A stretch of 64,000 nt of DNA from the NCBI RefSeq assembly GCF_004210375.1, contig NC_134827.1, positions 107,121,285-107,185,284 of the forward strand, in the 5' to 3' direction. Of this stretch, positions 44,282 through 55,738 are shown piece by piece. Each line of letters begins with the position of its first letter. The stretch's first letter is position 1. Below the pieces are notes generated by a model. That model had not been told where the DNA came from, made no database searches, and was given only the letters and a program-made list of their open reading frames with translations. Position numbers and translations under genes: made by a program. The stretch comes from Tachypleus tridentatus. Lineage: Eukaryota; Arthropoda; Merostomata; Xiphosura; Limulidae.

Positions 44282-44390
44282 GCCCCACGCTAGTAGAGCG
44301 GTATGTCTAGGATTTAAAACGCTAAAATCAGGGGTTCGATTCCCCTCGGTGAGCTAGCCCGATGTGGCTTTGTAATATGAAAACCACACT
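44282..44390 (+). mobile_element. SINE S2 that seeds the 53-bp array
   Basis: The tRNA-like head is GCTAGTAGAGCGGTATGTCT, then AAAACGCTAAAATCAGGGGT and TCGATTCCCCTCGGT. Its 3' region, GATGTGGCTTTGTAATATGA followed by AAACCACAC, is identical to the first half of the 53-bp satellite unit that starts at 44364. Confidence 0.82.
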
Positions 44391-46323
44391 ACATTTGTTG
44401 TACTCAGAACCAACATGTGGCTTTGTAATATGAAAACCACACTACATTTGTTGTACTCAGAACCAACATGTGGCTTTGTAATATGAAAACCACACTACAT
44501 TTGTTGTACTCAGAACCAACATGTGGCTTTGTAATATGAAAACCACACTACATTTGTTGTACTCAGAACCAACATGTGGCTTTGTAATATGAAAACCACA
44601 CTACATTTGTTGCACTCAGAACCAACATGTGGCTTTGTAATATGAAAACCACTCTACATTTGTTGTACTCAGAACCAACATGTGGCTTTGTAATATGAAA
44701 ACCACACTACATTTGTTGTACTCAGAACCAACATGTGGCTTTGTAATATGAAAACCACACTACATTTGTTGTACTCAGAACCAACATGTGGCTTTGTAAT
44801 ATGAAAACCACACTACATTTGTTGTACTCAGAACCAACATGTGGCTTTGTAATATGAAAACCACACTACATTTGTTGTACTCAGAACCAACATGTGGCTT
44901 TGTAATATGAAAACCACACTACATTTGTTGTACTCAGAACCAACATGTGGCTTTGTAATATGAAAACCACACTACATTTGTTGTACTCAGAACCAACGTG
45001 TGGCTTTGTAATATGAAAACCACACTACATTTGTTGTACTCAGAACCAACGTGTGGCTTTGTAATATGAAAACCACACTACGTTTGTTGTACTCAGAACC
45101 AACGTGTGGCTTTGTAATATGAAAACCACACTACGTTTGTTGTACTCAGAACCAACATGTGGCTTTGTAATATGAAAACCACACTACATTTGTTGTACTC
45201 AGAACCAACATGTGGCTTTGTAATATGAAAACCACACTACATTTGTTGTACTCAGAACCAACATGTGGCTTTGTAATATGAAAACCACACTACATTTGTT
45301 GTACTCAGAACCAACATGTGGCTTTGTAATATGAAAACCACACTACATTTGTTGTACTCAGAACCAACATGTGGCTTTGTAATATGAAAACCACACTACA
45401 TTTGTTGTACTCAGAACCAACATGTGGCTTTGTAATATGAAAACCACACTACATTTGTTGTACTCAGAACCAACATGTGGCTTTGTAATATGAAAACCAC
45501 ACTACATTTGTTGTACTCAGAACCAACATGTGGCTTTGTAATATGAAAACCACACTACATTTGTTGTACTCAGAACCAACATGTGGCTTTGTAATATGAA
45601 AACCACACTACATTTGTTGTACTCAGAACCAACATGTGGCTTTTGTAATATGAAAACCACACTACATTTGTTGTACTCAGAACCAACATGTGGCTTTGTA
45701 ATATGAAAACCACACTACATTTGTTGTACTCAGAACCAACATGTGGCTTTGTAATATGAAAACCACACTACATTTGTTGTACTCAGAACCAACATGTGGC
45801 TTTGTAATATGAAAACCACACTACATTTGTTGTACTCAGAACCAACATGTGGTTTTGTAATATGAAAACCACACTACATTTGTTGTACTCAGAACCAACA
45901 TGTGGCTTTGTAATATGAAAACCACACTACATTTGTTGTACTCAGAACCAACATGTGGCTTTGTAATATGAAAACCACACTACATTTGTTGTACTCAGAA
46001 CCAACATGTGGCTGTGTAATATGAAAACCACACTACATTTGTTGTACTCAGAACCAACATGTGGCTTTGTAATATGAAAACCACACTACATTTGTTGTAC
46101 TCAGAACCAACGTGTGGCTTTGTAATATGAAAACCACACTACATTTGTTGTACTCAGAACCAACGTGTGGCTTTGTAATATGAAAACCACACTACATTTG
46201 TTGTACTCAGAACCAACGTGTGGCTTTGTAATATGAAAACCACACTACATTTGTTGTACTCAGAACCAACGTGTGGCTTTGTAATATGAAAACCACACTA
46301 CATTTGTTGTACTCAGAACCAAC
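44364..46323. repeat. 53-bp tandem array, about 37 copies
   Basis: The unit is GTGGCTTTGTAATATGAAAA, CCACACTACATTTGTTGTAC, TCAGAACCAACAT. Copies are almost identical. Variants include CAACGT instead of CAACAT, clustered at 44995-45110 and 46110-46320, and rare single changes such as TTGCACTC at about 44610. Each unit contains an inverted repeat (GTGG.TTT ... AAA.CCAC) able to form a hairpin. The right edge is abrupt at CAACGAATTC. Confidence 0.97.
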
Positions 46324-46916
46324 GAATTCTCACGACCGTTCCCAGTACTCGTCAAGCCAACGAAAACTTTAGGGTAAAATGACTAAACGTAGATAGTAAA
46401 AGCTTCAAAAACTGCCACGCGTTTAGAAAAAAATACATCTGTTAGCAGAGATTGTCGGTTTTTCCCTGTAGAAGTTCTCAGATTGAGAAGGTCGGCGATC
46501 GATTTCAATAAAGTCAAGATAAAGCACACAACAGCTCATCCTGCTATGCTAGAATTCACTCGTAAGAAGTAAGGATAGTAAAATAAAAAACGATATATAA
46601 TATATAGTACTTATAAATACCAACAGGGATCGCTACTAGATCGTTCTTCTATACAAGTTTCTTTCTGTAACAGTACGGTAAAAGACTTTTCAGTGTGACA
46701 AGACTATAACGGGTTAAGATATCAGAAACTTAAATGATGTACTTGTCGGACAACCGAGTAGGGTGCTACCCATCTAATAATTCTTCAATACGAGTGTTTG
46801 AAGAGATGACTCAAAGTTCTCAATCCACACGTTCATTCTAGAACTATGGGCAAAAGTTTTTCATTAATCTAGAAGTCGACCAAAACCAGAAAAAATGTCA
46901 AAATTTGAGACTACAC
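46324..46916. other. Spacer between two arrays
   Basis: AT-rich sequence with no recognised gene or repeat. It separates the 53-bp and 58-bp arrays. Confidence 0.6.
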
Positions 46917-49900
46917 AGAAGAATACCTCGAGCCATCAGGGTGTAATTAAGACTAAATCTGACTTGGAACAACCTGAAGAATACCTCTACCCATCAGGGT
47001 GTAATTAAGACTAGGCCTGACTTGGAACAACCTGAAGGATACCTCTACCCATCAGGGTATAATTAAGACTAGGTCTGACTTGGAACAACCTGAAGGATAC
47101 CTCTACCCGTCAGGGTGTAATTAAGACTAAATCTGACTTGGAACAACCTGAAGAATACCTCGACCCATCAGGGTGTAATTAAGACTAGGTCTGACTTGGA
47201 ACAACCTGAAGAATACCTCTACCCATCAGGGTGTAATTAAGACTAGGTCTGACTTGGAACAACCTGAAGGATACCTCTACCCATCAAGGTGTAATTAAGA
47301 CTAAATCTGACTTGGAACAACCTGAAGGACACCTCGACCCATCAGGGTATAATTAAGATTAGGTCTGACTTGAAACAACCTGAAGGATACCTCGACCCAT
47401 CAGGGTGTAATTAAGATTAGGTCTGACTTGAAACAACTTGAAGGATACCTCTACCCATCAGAGTGTAATTAAGACTAAATCTGACTTGGAACAACCTGAA
47501 GAATACCTCGACCCATCAGGGTGTAATTAATACTAAATCTGACTTGGAACAACCTGAAGAATACCTCTACCCATCAGGGTGTAATTAAGACTAGGTCTGA
47601 CTTGGAACAACCTGAAGGATACCTCTACCCATCAAGGTGTAATTAAGACTAAATCTGACTTGGAACAACCTGAAGGATACCTTCACCCGTCAGGGTGTAA
47701 TTACGACTAGGTCTGACTTGGAACAACTTGAAGGATACCTCGAACCATCAGGGTGTAATTAAGACTAGGTCTGACTTAAAACAACCTGAAGGATACCTCG
47801 AACCATCAGGGTGTAATTAAGACTAGGTCTGACTTGGAACAACCTGAAGGATACCTCTACCCATCAGGGTGTAATTAAGACTAGGTCTGACTTAAAACAA
47901 CCTGAAGGATACCTCGACCCATCAGGGTGTAATTAAGACTAGGTCTGACTTGGAACAACCTGAAGGATACCTCTACCCGTCAGGGTGTAATTAAGACTAA
48001 ATCTGACTTGGAACAACCTGAAGGACACCTCGACCCATCAGGGTATAATTAAGATTAGGTCTGACTTGAAACAACCTGAAGGATACCTCGACCCATCAGG
48101 GTGTAATTAAGATTAGGTCTGACTTGAAACAACTTGAAGGATACCTCTACCCATCAGAGTGTAATTAAGACTAAATCTGACTTGGAACAACCTGAAGAAT
48201 ACCTCGACCCATCAGGGTGTAATTAAGACTAGGTCTGACTTGGAACAACCTGAAGAATACCTCTACCCATCAGGGTGTAATTAAGACTAGGTCTGACTTG
48301 GAACAACCTGAAGGATACCTCTACCCATCAAGGTGTAATTAAGACTAAATCTGACTTGGAACAACCTGAAGGACACCTCGACCCATCAGGGTATAATTAA
48401 GATTAGGTCTGACTTGAAACAACCTGAAGGATACCTCGACCCATCAGGGTGTAATTAAGATTAGGTCTGACTTGAAACAACTTGAAGGATACCTCTACCC
48501 ATCAGAGTGTAATTAAGACTAAATCTGACTTGGAACAACCTGAAGGATACCTCGACCCATCAGGGTATAATTAAGATTAGGTCTGACTTGAAACAACCTG
48601 AAGGATACCTCGACCCATCAGGGTGTAAGTAAAAATAGGTCTGAATTAAAACAACCTGAAAGATACCTCTACCCATCAGGGTCAGGGTGTAATTAAGATT
48701 AAGTCTGACATGAAACAACCTGAAAGATACCTCTACCCATCAGGGTGTAATTAAGACTAGGTCTGACTTGGAACAACCTGAAGAATACCTCTACCCATCA
48801 GGGTGTAATTAAGACTAGGTCTGACTTGGAACAACCTGAAAGATACCTCTACCCATCAGGGTGTAATTAAGACTAAATCTGACTTGGAACATCCTGAAGG
48901 ATACCTCGACCCATCAGGGTGTAACTAAGACTAAATCTGACTTGAAACAACCTGAAGGATACCTCGACCCATCAGGGTGTAATTAAGACTAGGTCTGACT
49001 TGGAACAACCTGAAAGATACCTCTACCCATCAGGGTGTAATTAAGACTAGGTCTGACTTGGAACAACCTGAAAGATACCTCTACCCATCAGGGTGTAATT
49101 AAGACTAAATCTGACTAGGAACAACCTGAAGGATACCTCGACCCATCAGGGTGTAATTAAGACTAGGTCTGACTTGGAACAACCTGAAGGATACCTCGAC
49201 CCATCAGGGTGTAATTAAGAATAGGTCTGAATTGGAACAACCTGAAGGATACCTCTACCCATCAGGGTCAGGGTGTAATTAAGATTAAGTCTGACTTGAA
49301 ACAACCTGAAAGATACCTCTACCCATCAGGGTGTAATTAAGACTAGGTCTGACTTGGAACAACCTGAAGAATACCTCTACCCATCAGGGTGTAATTAAGA
49401 CTAGGTCTGACTTGGAACAACCTGAAGGATACCTTCACCCGTCAGGGTGTAATTACGACTAGGTCTGACTTGGAACAACTTGAAGGATACCTCGAACCAT
49501 CAGGGTGTAATTAAGACTAGGTCTGACTTAAAACAACCTGAAGGATACCTTGAACCATCAGGGTGTAATTAAGACTAGGTCTGACTTGGAACAACCTGAA
49601 GGATACCTCTACCCATCAGGGTGTAATTAAGACTAGGTCTGACTTAAAACAACCTGAAGGATACCTCGAACCATCAGGGTGTAATTAAGACTAGGCCTGA
49701 CTTGGAACAACCTGAAGGATACCTCTACCCATCAGGGTGTAATTAAGACTAGGTCTGACTTGGAACAACCTGAAGGATACCTCTACCCGTCAGGGTGTAA
49801 TTAAGACTAAATCTGACTTGGAACAACCTGAAGGATACCTCGACCAATCAGGGTGTAATTAAGACTAGGTCTGACTTGGAACAACCTGAAGGATACCTCT

Positions 49901-52014
49901 TCTTATCAGGGTGTAATTAAGACTAGGTCTGAGTTGGAACAACCTGAAGGATACCTCGACCCATCAGGGTGTAATTAAGACTAAATCTGACTTGAAACAA
50001 CATGAAGGATACCTCGACCCATCAGGGTGTAATTAAGAATAGGTCTGAATTGGAACAACCTGAAGGATACATTCACCCATCAGGGTGTAATTAAGATTAA
50101 GTCTGACTTGAAACAACCTGAAAGATACCTCTACCCATCAGGGTGTAATTAAGACTAGGTCTGACTTGGAACAACCTGAAAGATACCTCTACCCATCAGG
50201 ATGTAATTAAGACTAAATCTGACTTGGAACAACCTGAAGGATACCTCGACCCAACAGGGTGTAATTAAGACTAGGTCTGACTTGGAACAACCTGAAGGAT
50301 TCCTCGACCCATCAGGGTGTAATTAAGACTAAATCTGACTTGGAACAACCTGAAAGATACCCCTACCCATCAGGGTGTAATTCAGACTAAATTTGACTTG
50401 GAACAACCTGAAGGATACCTCTACCCATCATGGTGTAATTAAGACTAAATCTGACTTGGAACAACCTGAAAGATACCTCTACCCATCAGGGTGTAATTAA
50501 GACTAAATCTGACTTGGAAAAACCTGAAAGATACCTCTACCCATCAGGGTGTAATTAATACTAAATCTGACTTGGAGCAACCTGAAGGATACCTCTACCA
50601 ATCAGGGTGTAATTAAGACTAAATCTGACTTGGAACAACTTGAAGGATACCTCGACCCATCAGGGTGTAATTACGACTAGGTCTGACTTGGAACAACCTG
50701 AAGGATACCTTCACCCGTCAGGGTGTAATTACGACTAGGTCTGACTTGGAACAACTTGAAGGATACCTCGAACCATCAGGGTGTAATTAAGACTAGGTCT
50801 GACTTAAAACAACCTGAAGGATACCTCGAACCATCAGGGTGTAATTAAGACTAGGTCTGACTTGGAACAACCTGAAGGATACCTCTACCCATCAGGGTGT
50901 AATTAAGACTAGGTCTGACTTAAAACAACCTGAAGGATACCTCGAACCATCAGGGTGTAATTAAGACTAGGCCTGACTTGGAACAACCTGAAGGATACCT
51001 CTACCCATTAGGGTGTAATTAAGACTAGGTCTGACTTGGAACAACCTGAAGGATACCTCTACCCGTCAGGGTGTAATTAAGACTAAATCTGACTTGAAAC
51101 AACATGAAGGATACCTCGACCCATCAGGGTGTAATTAAGACTAGGTCTGACTTGGAACAACCTGAAGGATACCTCTACCCATCAGGGTGTAATTAAGACT
51201 AGGTCTGACTTGGAACAACCTGAAGGATACCTCTACCCGTCAGGGTGTAATTAAGACTAAATCTGACTTGGAACAACCTGAAGGATACCTCGACCCATCA
51301 GGGTGTAATTAAGACTAGGTCTGACTTGGAACAACCTGAAGGATACCTCGACCCATCAGGGTGTAATTAAGACTAGGTCTGACTTGGAACAACCTGAAGG
51401 ATACCTTCACCCGTTAGGGTGTAATTAAGACTAGGTCTGACTTGGAATAACCTGAAGGATACCTTCACCCGTCAGGGTGTAATTAAGACTAGGTCCGACT
51501 AGGAACAACCTGAAGGATATCTCTACCCATCAGGGTGTAATTAAGACTAGGTCTGAATTGGAACAACTTATAGAATAACTCGACCCATCAGTGTTTCATT
51601 AAGACTAGGTCCGGCTTGAATAATCTAGAGAGAATCTCGACCAATCAGAGTCTTATTAAGACTAGGTCTGAGTTGGAACAACCTGAAGGATAACTCTACC
51701 TGTCAGTTTCTTATTAAGACTAGGTCTGACTTAGAACATCTTAGAGAATAACTCGACCCATCGGTGTGTCATTAAGACTAGGTCTGACTTGGAACAACTT
51801 AAAGAAAAACTCAACCCTTTAGTTTCATATTAAGAGTAGGCCTGACTTGGAACAACTTGAAGGATAACTAGACCAGTTAGTTTCTCATTAAGACTAGTTC
51901 TGGTTTGGAAGAGATTAAAGGATAACTTATTACGTGAGACAGTGTCTCACTGAATGTAGGTCTGACTTGAAACAATCTTAAAAGATAACAATACACTTCA
52001 GTGTCTCTTTAAGT
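46917..52014. repeat. 58-bp tandem array, about 88 copies
   Basis: The unit is ACCTCTACCCATCAGGGTGT, AATTAAGACTAGGTCTGACT, TGGAACAACCTGAAGGAT. Common variants are CTCGACCC/CTCTACCC/CTCGAACC, AAATCTG/AGGTCTG, GGAACAAC/GAAACAAC/AAAACAAC, and ACCTTCACCCGTC with TTACGAC. The period is held almost perfectly. The clear exceptions are two 6-bp insertions (CAGGGTCAGGGTGT) near 48676 and 49265. From about 51560 to 52014 the units decay strongly (TCATTAAGACTAGG, TAACTCGACC). Each good unit carries the palindrome TAATTA. Confidence 0.97.
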
Positions 52015-52156
52015 CAATACAGAAAAGGGATTGCGAACCATGGATCCTCTGAAGTGCAGTTCGAACAAGTGAATAATTAGACCATACTTCTGTGAATAAA
52101 TTATTCTTGCACGTGTCATCTGGCCAATCATAGTCTTCTTGAAAATGCTTAAAAGA

Positions 52157-52502
52157 GAGTATTTTTGTTGTTGTTATTTTCACGGTTGGTCAGAGGGTAT
52201 TTCTGTTGTTGTTATTTTTATAGTTGGTCAGAGGGTATTTTTGTTGTTATTTTTATGGTTGTTCAGAGGATATTTCTGTTGTTGTTATTTTTACGGTTGG
52301 TCAGAGGTTATTTCTGTTGTTGTTATTTTTACGGTGAATCAGAGGGTATTTTTGTTGTTGTTATTTTTACGGTTGGTCAGAGGGTATTTTTGTTGTTGTT
52401 ATTTTTACGGTTGGTCAGAGGGTATTTCTGTTGTTGTTATTTTTACGGTTGGTCAGAGGGTATTTCTGTTGTTGTTATTTTTACGGTTGGTCAGAGGGTA
52501 GT
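52157..52502. repeat. 38-bp tandem array, about 9 copies
   Basis: The unit is GGTATTTCTGTTGTTGTTAT followed by TTTTACGGTTGGTCAGAG. Because 38 is not a multiple of three, successive copies appear in all three frames, and the apparent protein frames are artefacts. Confidence 0.94.
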
Positions 52503-52882
52503 TCGTCGATGGACACGAAAGTCAACCTTGTACTCCCCATTGGTTTCATGTCATTCAGATGCACCTCTGACCTATGAATTAATCCAGATGTACCTCTGAC
52601 CTATGAATTCTTAAAAGAAGCTGATATCTGTTCGTTGTCCCAAGAGCCGATGTCGTCTAAAAGAGGTTAGTTTTCGAGGTTGCCCACTCAGACATTTCAG
52701 CGGTAAAAAGGACCCTAGCTGAGGTTACCTACAGTACGATATTAGCAGTAAACTTGACCCTAGCTTGAAAATATACAGTAAACCAAGAAAATAAATCCAC
52801 ACTGAACTGCGGATAAGAAAAGCTTACGTGGTAACGTAAACATTACTTACAGTAACGGGAATGTTAGATCTAGCGTTTATTA
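52503..52882. other. Spacer with a short duplication
   Basis: CAGATGCACCTCTGACCTAT is followed by a second copy (52556-52606). Nothing else was recognised between the 38-bp and 48-bp arrays. Confidence 0.6.
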
Positions 52883-53690
52883 AGTGATTTAGAGTTGAAA
52901 CATGCAGCAACAGGTATTATTGTTAGAAAGTGTGATGTGGAGTTGGAACATATAGCAACATGTATTATTGTTAGAAAGTGTGATGTGGAGTTGGAACATG
53001 TAGCGACATGTATTATTGTTAGAAAGTGTGATGTGAAGTTGGAACATGTAGCAACAGGTATTATTGTTATAAAGTGTGATGTGGAGTTGGAACATGTAGC
53101 AACAGGTATTATTGTTAGAAAGTGTGATGTGGAGTTGGAACACGTAGCAAACACGTATTATTGTTAGAAAGCGTGATGTGGAGTTGGAACACGTAGCAAA
53201 CAGGTACATTGTTAGAAAGCGTGATGTGGAGTTGGAACATGTAGCAACAGGTATTATTGTTAGAAAGTGTGATGTGGAGTTGGGACCTGTAGCATCAGGT
53301 ATTATTGTTAGAAAGTGTGATGTGGAGTTGGAACATGTAGCAACAGGTATTATTGTTAGAAAGTGTGATGTGGAGTTGGAACCACGTAGCAACAGGTATT
53401 ATTGTTAGAAAGTGTGATGTGGAGTTGGAACACGCAGCAAGAGGTATTGTTAGAAAGTGTGATGTGGAGTTGGGACCTGTAGCATCAGGTATTATTGTTA
53501 GAAAGTGTGATGTGGAGTTGGAACATGTAGCAACAGGTATTATTGTTAGAAAGTGTGATGTGGAGTTGGAACATGTAGCAACATGTATTATTGTTAGAAA
53601 GTGTGATGTGGAGTTGGAACATGTAGCAAGAGGTATTATTGTTAGAAAGTGTGATGTGGAGTTGAAACATGTAGCAATAGGCGTCATTGT
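52883..53690. repeat. 48-bp tandem array, first block, about 17 copies
   Basis: The unit is GTATTATTGTTAGAAAGTGT, GATGTGGAGTTGGAACATGT, AGCAACAG. A second unit type replaces GGAACATGTAGCAACA with GGGACCTGTAGCATCA (for example near 53280 and 53470). Because 48 is 16 codons, long frames exist on both strands; they are broken by 1-2-bp indels such as AGCAAACACG. These are not genes. Confidence 0.96.
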
Positions 53691-54620
53691 AACGTATTTA
53701 ATATTGTTCGCACTGTAACATTTGTTCTTGAAATTGATGTTTCACCTGTCTGTAGTACTCCAGCTGGCTTAATGAGTTCTGTTAATAGGCGAAATGTCTC
53801 GTCGGCAGCAGCAAATAATACTTAATCGTTTAAAAACTGGGCTCGCCCAAAAATAGGCACGTGTTTCTTTGTTATATGATTGCAACTACTTTGTATACTG
53901 CATGTGGTCGTTGCTACAGAAAACAATGTAACACTACACGCATTTCTTTGCGCACGGTATACTGGCTGAGCTATTCTCAGACCCTTAGAAACAAAATCTC
54001 TTGGTTTACCTTTTATGTGTTGTATGTCCAGGTTCTCTACCAAATCACGAGGAAATTTTGCTAAGGTGGAGCAGTTGTGTGACACAGATAATCACGTGCT
54101 CGAAAGGCTGGTAACACGTCGTACTGAATGGAGTTGGTTTTGCTTCTAGTAGAACGGTCGAAGTGACATATTGACAGCGAGTTAAGCCGACCTTGTTATC
54201 GGTTCTGACAAGCAACCAAGTTGGTTGCGAAATCTACAGTTTCTCGGTTTTCTTTCCGTCAGGACGTGTACATATACCTCAGAATTTATAGGATATTACG
54301 TACATGTTAAGTTCTGAACAGTGATTTAAACATTAGTTCATTTTTTTGTTTTACGTACAAAACTTGAAATTCTTTGTTTGTTGGTATCCTGAGTATACTG
54401 ATTTTGTTTTTTGTTATTTCATTTTAAGTGCCGGATTGTGCGGTCGTAGGATTTGAGGCTCGAGACGTGGTTCAATGGAAGACATCCTGATGATTTGGGA
54501 ACAGTTCTTACTGGCTGTCTGTCGTTCCTTTCGTCAATAATTCGATACTTGGCATAACCAGATGGTTATAAGAGGTGGATATAAGAATTGTTTTAACACT
54601 TAGTATGCTAGTCACGGAAA
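53691..54620. other. Unassigned sequence between arrays
   Basis: A hammerhead-like motif copy lies at about 53752-53812 (see findings). At 54549-54585 is a possible SINE S1 head fragment (GGCATAACCAGATGGTTATA). An 87-codon minus-strand frame at 53822-54085 has no recognisable domain. No gene is supported. Confidence 0.45.
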
Positions 54621-54889
54621 TATGCCTGGCGTGGACAGGTGGTTAGATCCCGCAATCTGAGGATCGCGGGTTCGAATCCCTGTCCCACGAAACATTCTCT
54701 CCTTTTCAGACGTGAGGGAGGTATAATATGACGGTTAATCTCCTATTCATTGGTAAAAGAGTAACCCAAGAGTTGGCGGTGGGTGTTGATAACTAGCTGC
54801 CTTTCCTCTCGTCTTAGACTGCTAAATTAGGGACGGCTAGCGCAAATAGTCCTCGTGTAGCTGTGCGCGAAATTCAAAACACACCAAAC
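54621..54889 (+). mobile_element. tRNA-derived SINE (family S1)
   Basis: A full-length plus-strand copy with a short deletion in the anticodon arm (GGTTAGATCCCGCAATCTGA) and an intact B box GGTTCGAATCC. The body is well preserved. Confidence 0.9.
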
Positions 54890-55130
54890 CAATAATCCAA
54901 AACTATGAACATGGGTGATTACGTCGGATCCTAGGAGTCACTGTCATGACCTTTAACCTGTCATCGACACGTGCATAAGGTGTCATTGAAGTAAATAATA
55001 CCAACTTGTGTTCCCATTTCTTTAGAATGTCTACGTCTCTTACCAAACTCGTTAAGTACTCGTATATAAGCCCACAGTGGCTCACAAATACGTCTGAGAA
55101 CTTATAACCTTGAAAATACTCGCGGCTCAT

Positions 55131-55388
55131 TTGTTTGTTTGTTGAATTTAGCGAAAAGCCACATGAAGGCTATCTCGGATACTCGTACCTAATTCAGAAG
55201 TAAAAAAATGGAAGGAAGACAGATAATAAATTTTACCTACCGCCAAATCTTGGACTGCTCTAATAGAATAATGACCTTCACATAATACCTCCCTTATGGC
55301 TGGAAGGGTAAACATGTTCAATAAAGGGATCTGATCCCATAACCCGCAAACTACCAGCTGGAGATCTTAACCACCAGATCATATTTGA
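55131..55388 (-). mobile_element. Old SINE relic (family S1)
   Basis: Diverged. The GTTTGTTTGTTGAATTTAGC end, CTACCGCCAAATCTTGGACT and the head remnant GATCTTAACCACCAGATCAT (plus strand) are readable. Confidence 0.8.
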
Positions 55389-55594
55389 AACTTTGGGACA
55401 ACAGATTTAGTGGCTTTGCAAAAAATGCAAAAATACTAATCCTTGGGCTTCTAGTTGAGAGTCGTCCATAATAATGATTTATATTTCATTTGTTATTCAT
55501 TTCTAATTAAACTATTATCAGCAAATTACAAAATATTATGTTCCTTACAATCATAATTTCGTTCATGTATGTTCGTGTTGTTAGTAATATTACA

Positions 55595-55738
55595 AAAATG
55601 TTTGGTTGTTGTTGAATTATGCACGAAACTACACAATGGGCTATCTATGCTCTGCCCACCGCGGGTATCGAAACCCGGTTTTTAGCGTTGTAAGTCCGCA
55701 GACATACCGCTGAGCCACTAGGGGACGAAGATGTTTGG
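55595..55738 (-). mobile_element. Short tRNA-derived SINE (family S2) with TSD
   Basis: This is the best S2 copy, body 55606-55727. On the minus strand the head reads GTGGCTCAGCGGTATGTCTG, then TTACAACGCTAAAAACCGGG and TTTCGATACCCGCGGTGGGC. Flanking AARATGTTTGG (55595-55605 and 55728-55738) is the probable target duplication. Confidence 0.85.

Noticed and set aside
46917-52014. CRISPR-like regular spacing
   Set aside because: There is no repeat/spacer alternation; the whole 58-bp unit is repeated. The window is eukaryotic.
52139-52599. Cysteine/phenylalanine-rich repeat proteins in the 38-bp array
   Set aside because: The 38-bp period cycles through the three frames, giving overlapping repetitive peptides. 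This is typical of noncoding tandem DNA.
53822-54085. 87-codon minus-strand frame next to the 48-bp array
   Set aside because: No recognisable domain, no supported splice partners, and composition like the surroundings. A donor-like GTAAAC inside it is not enough.
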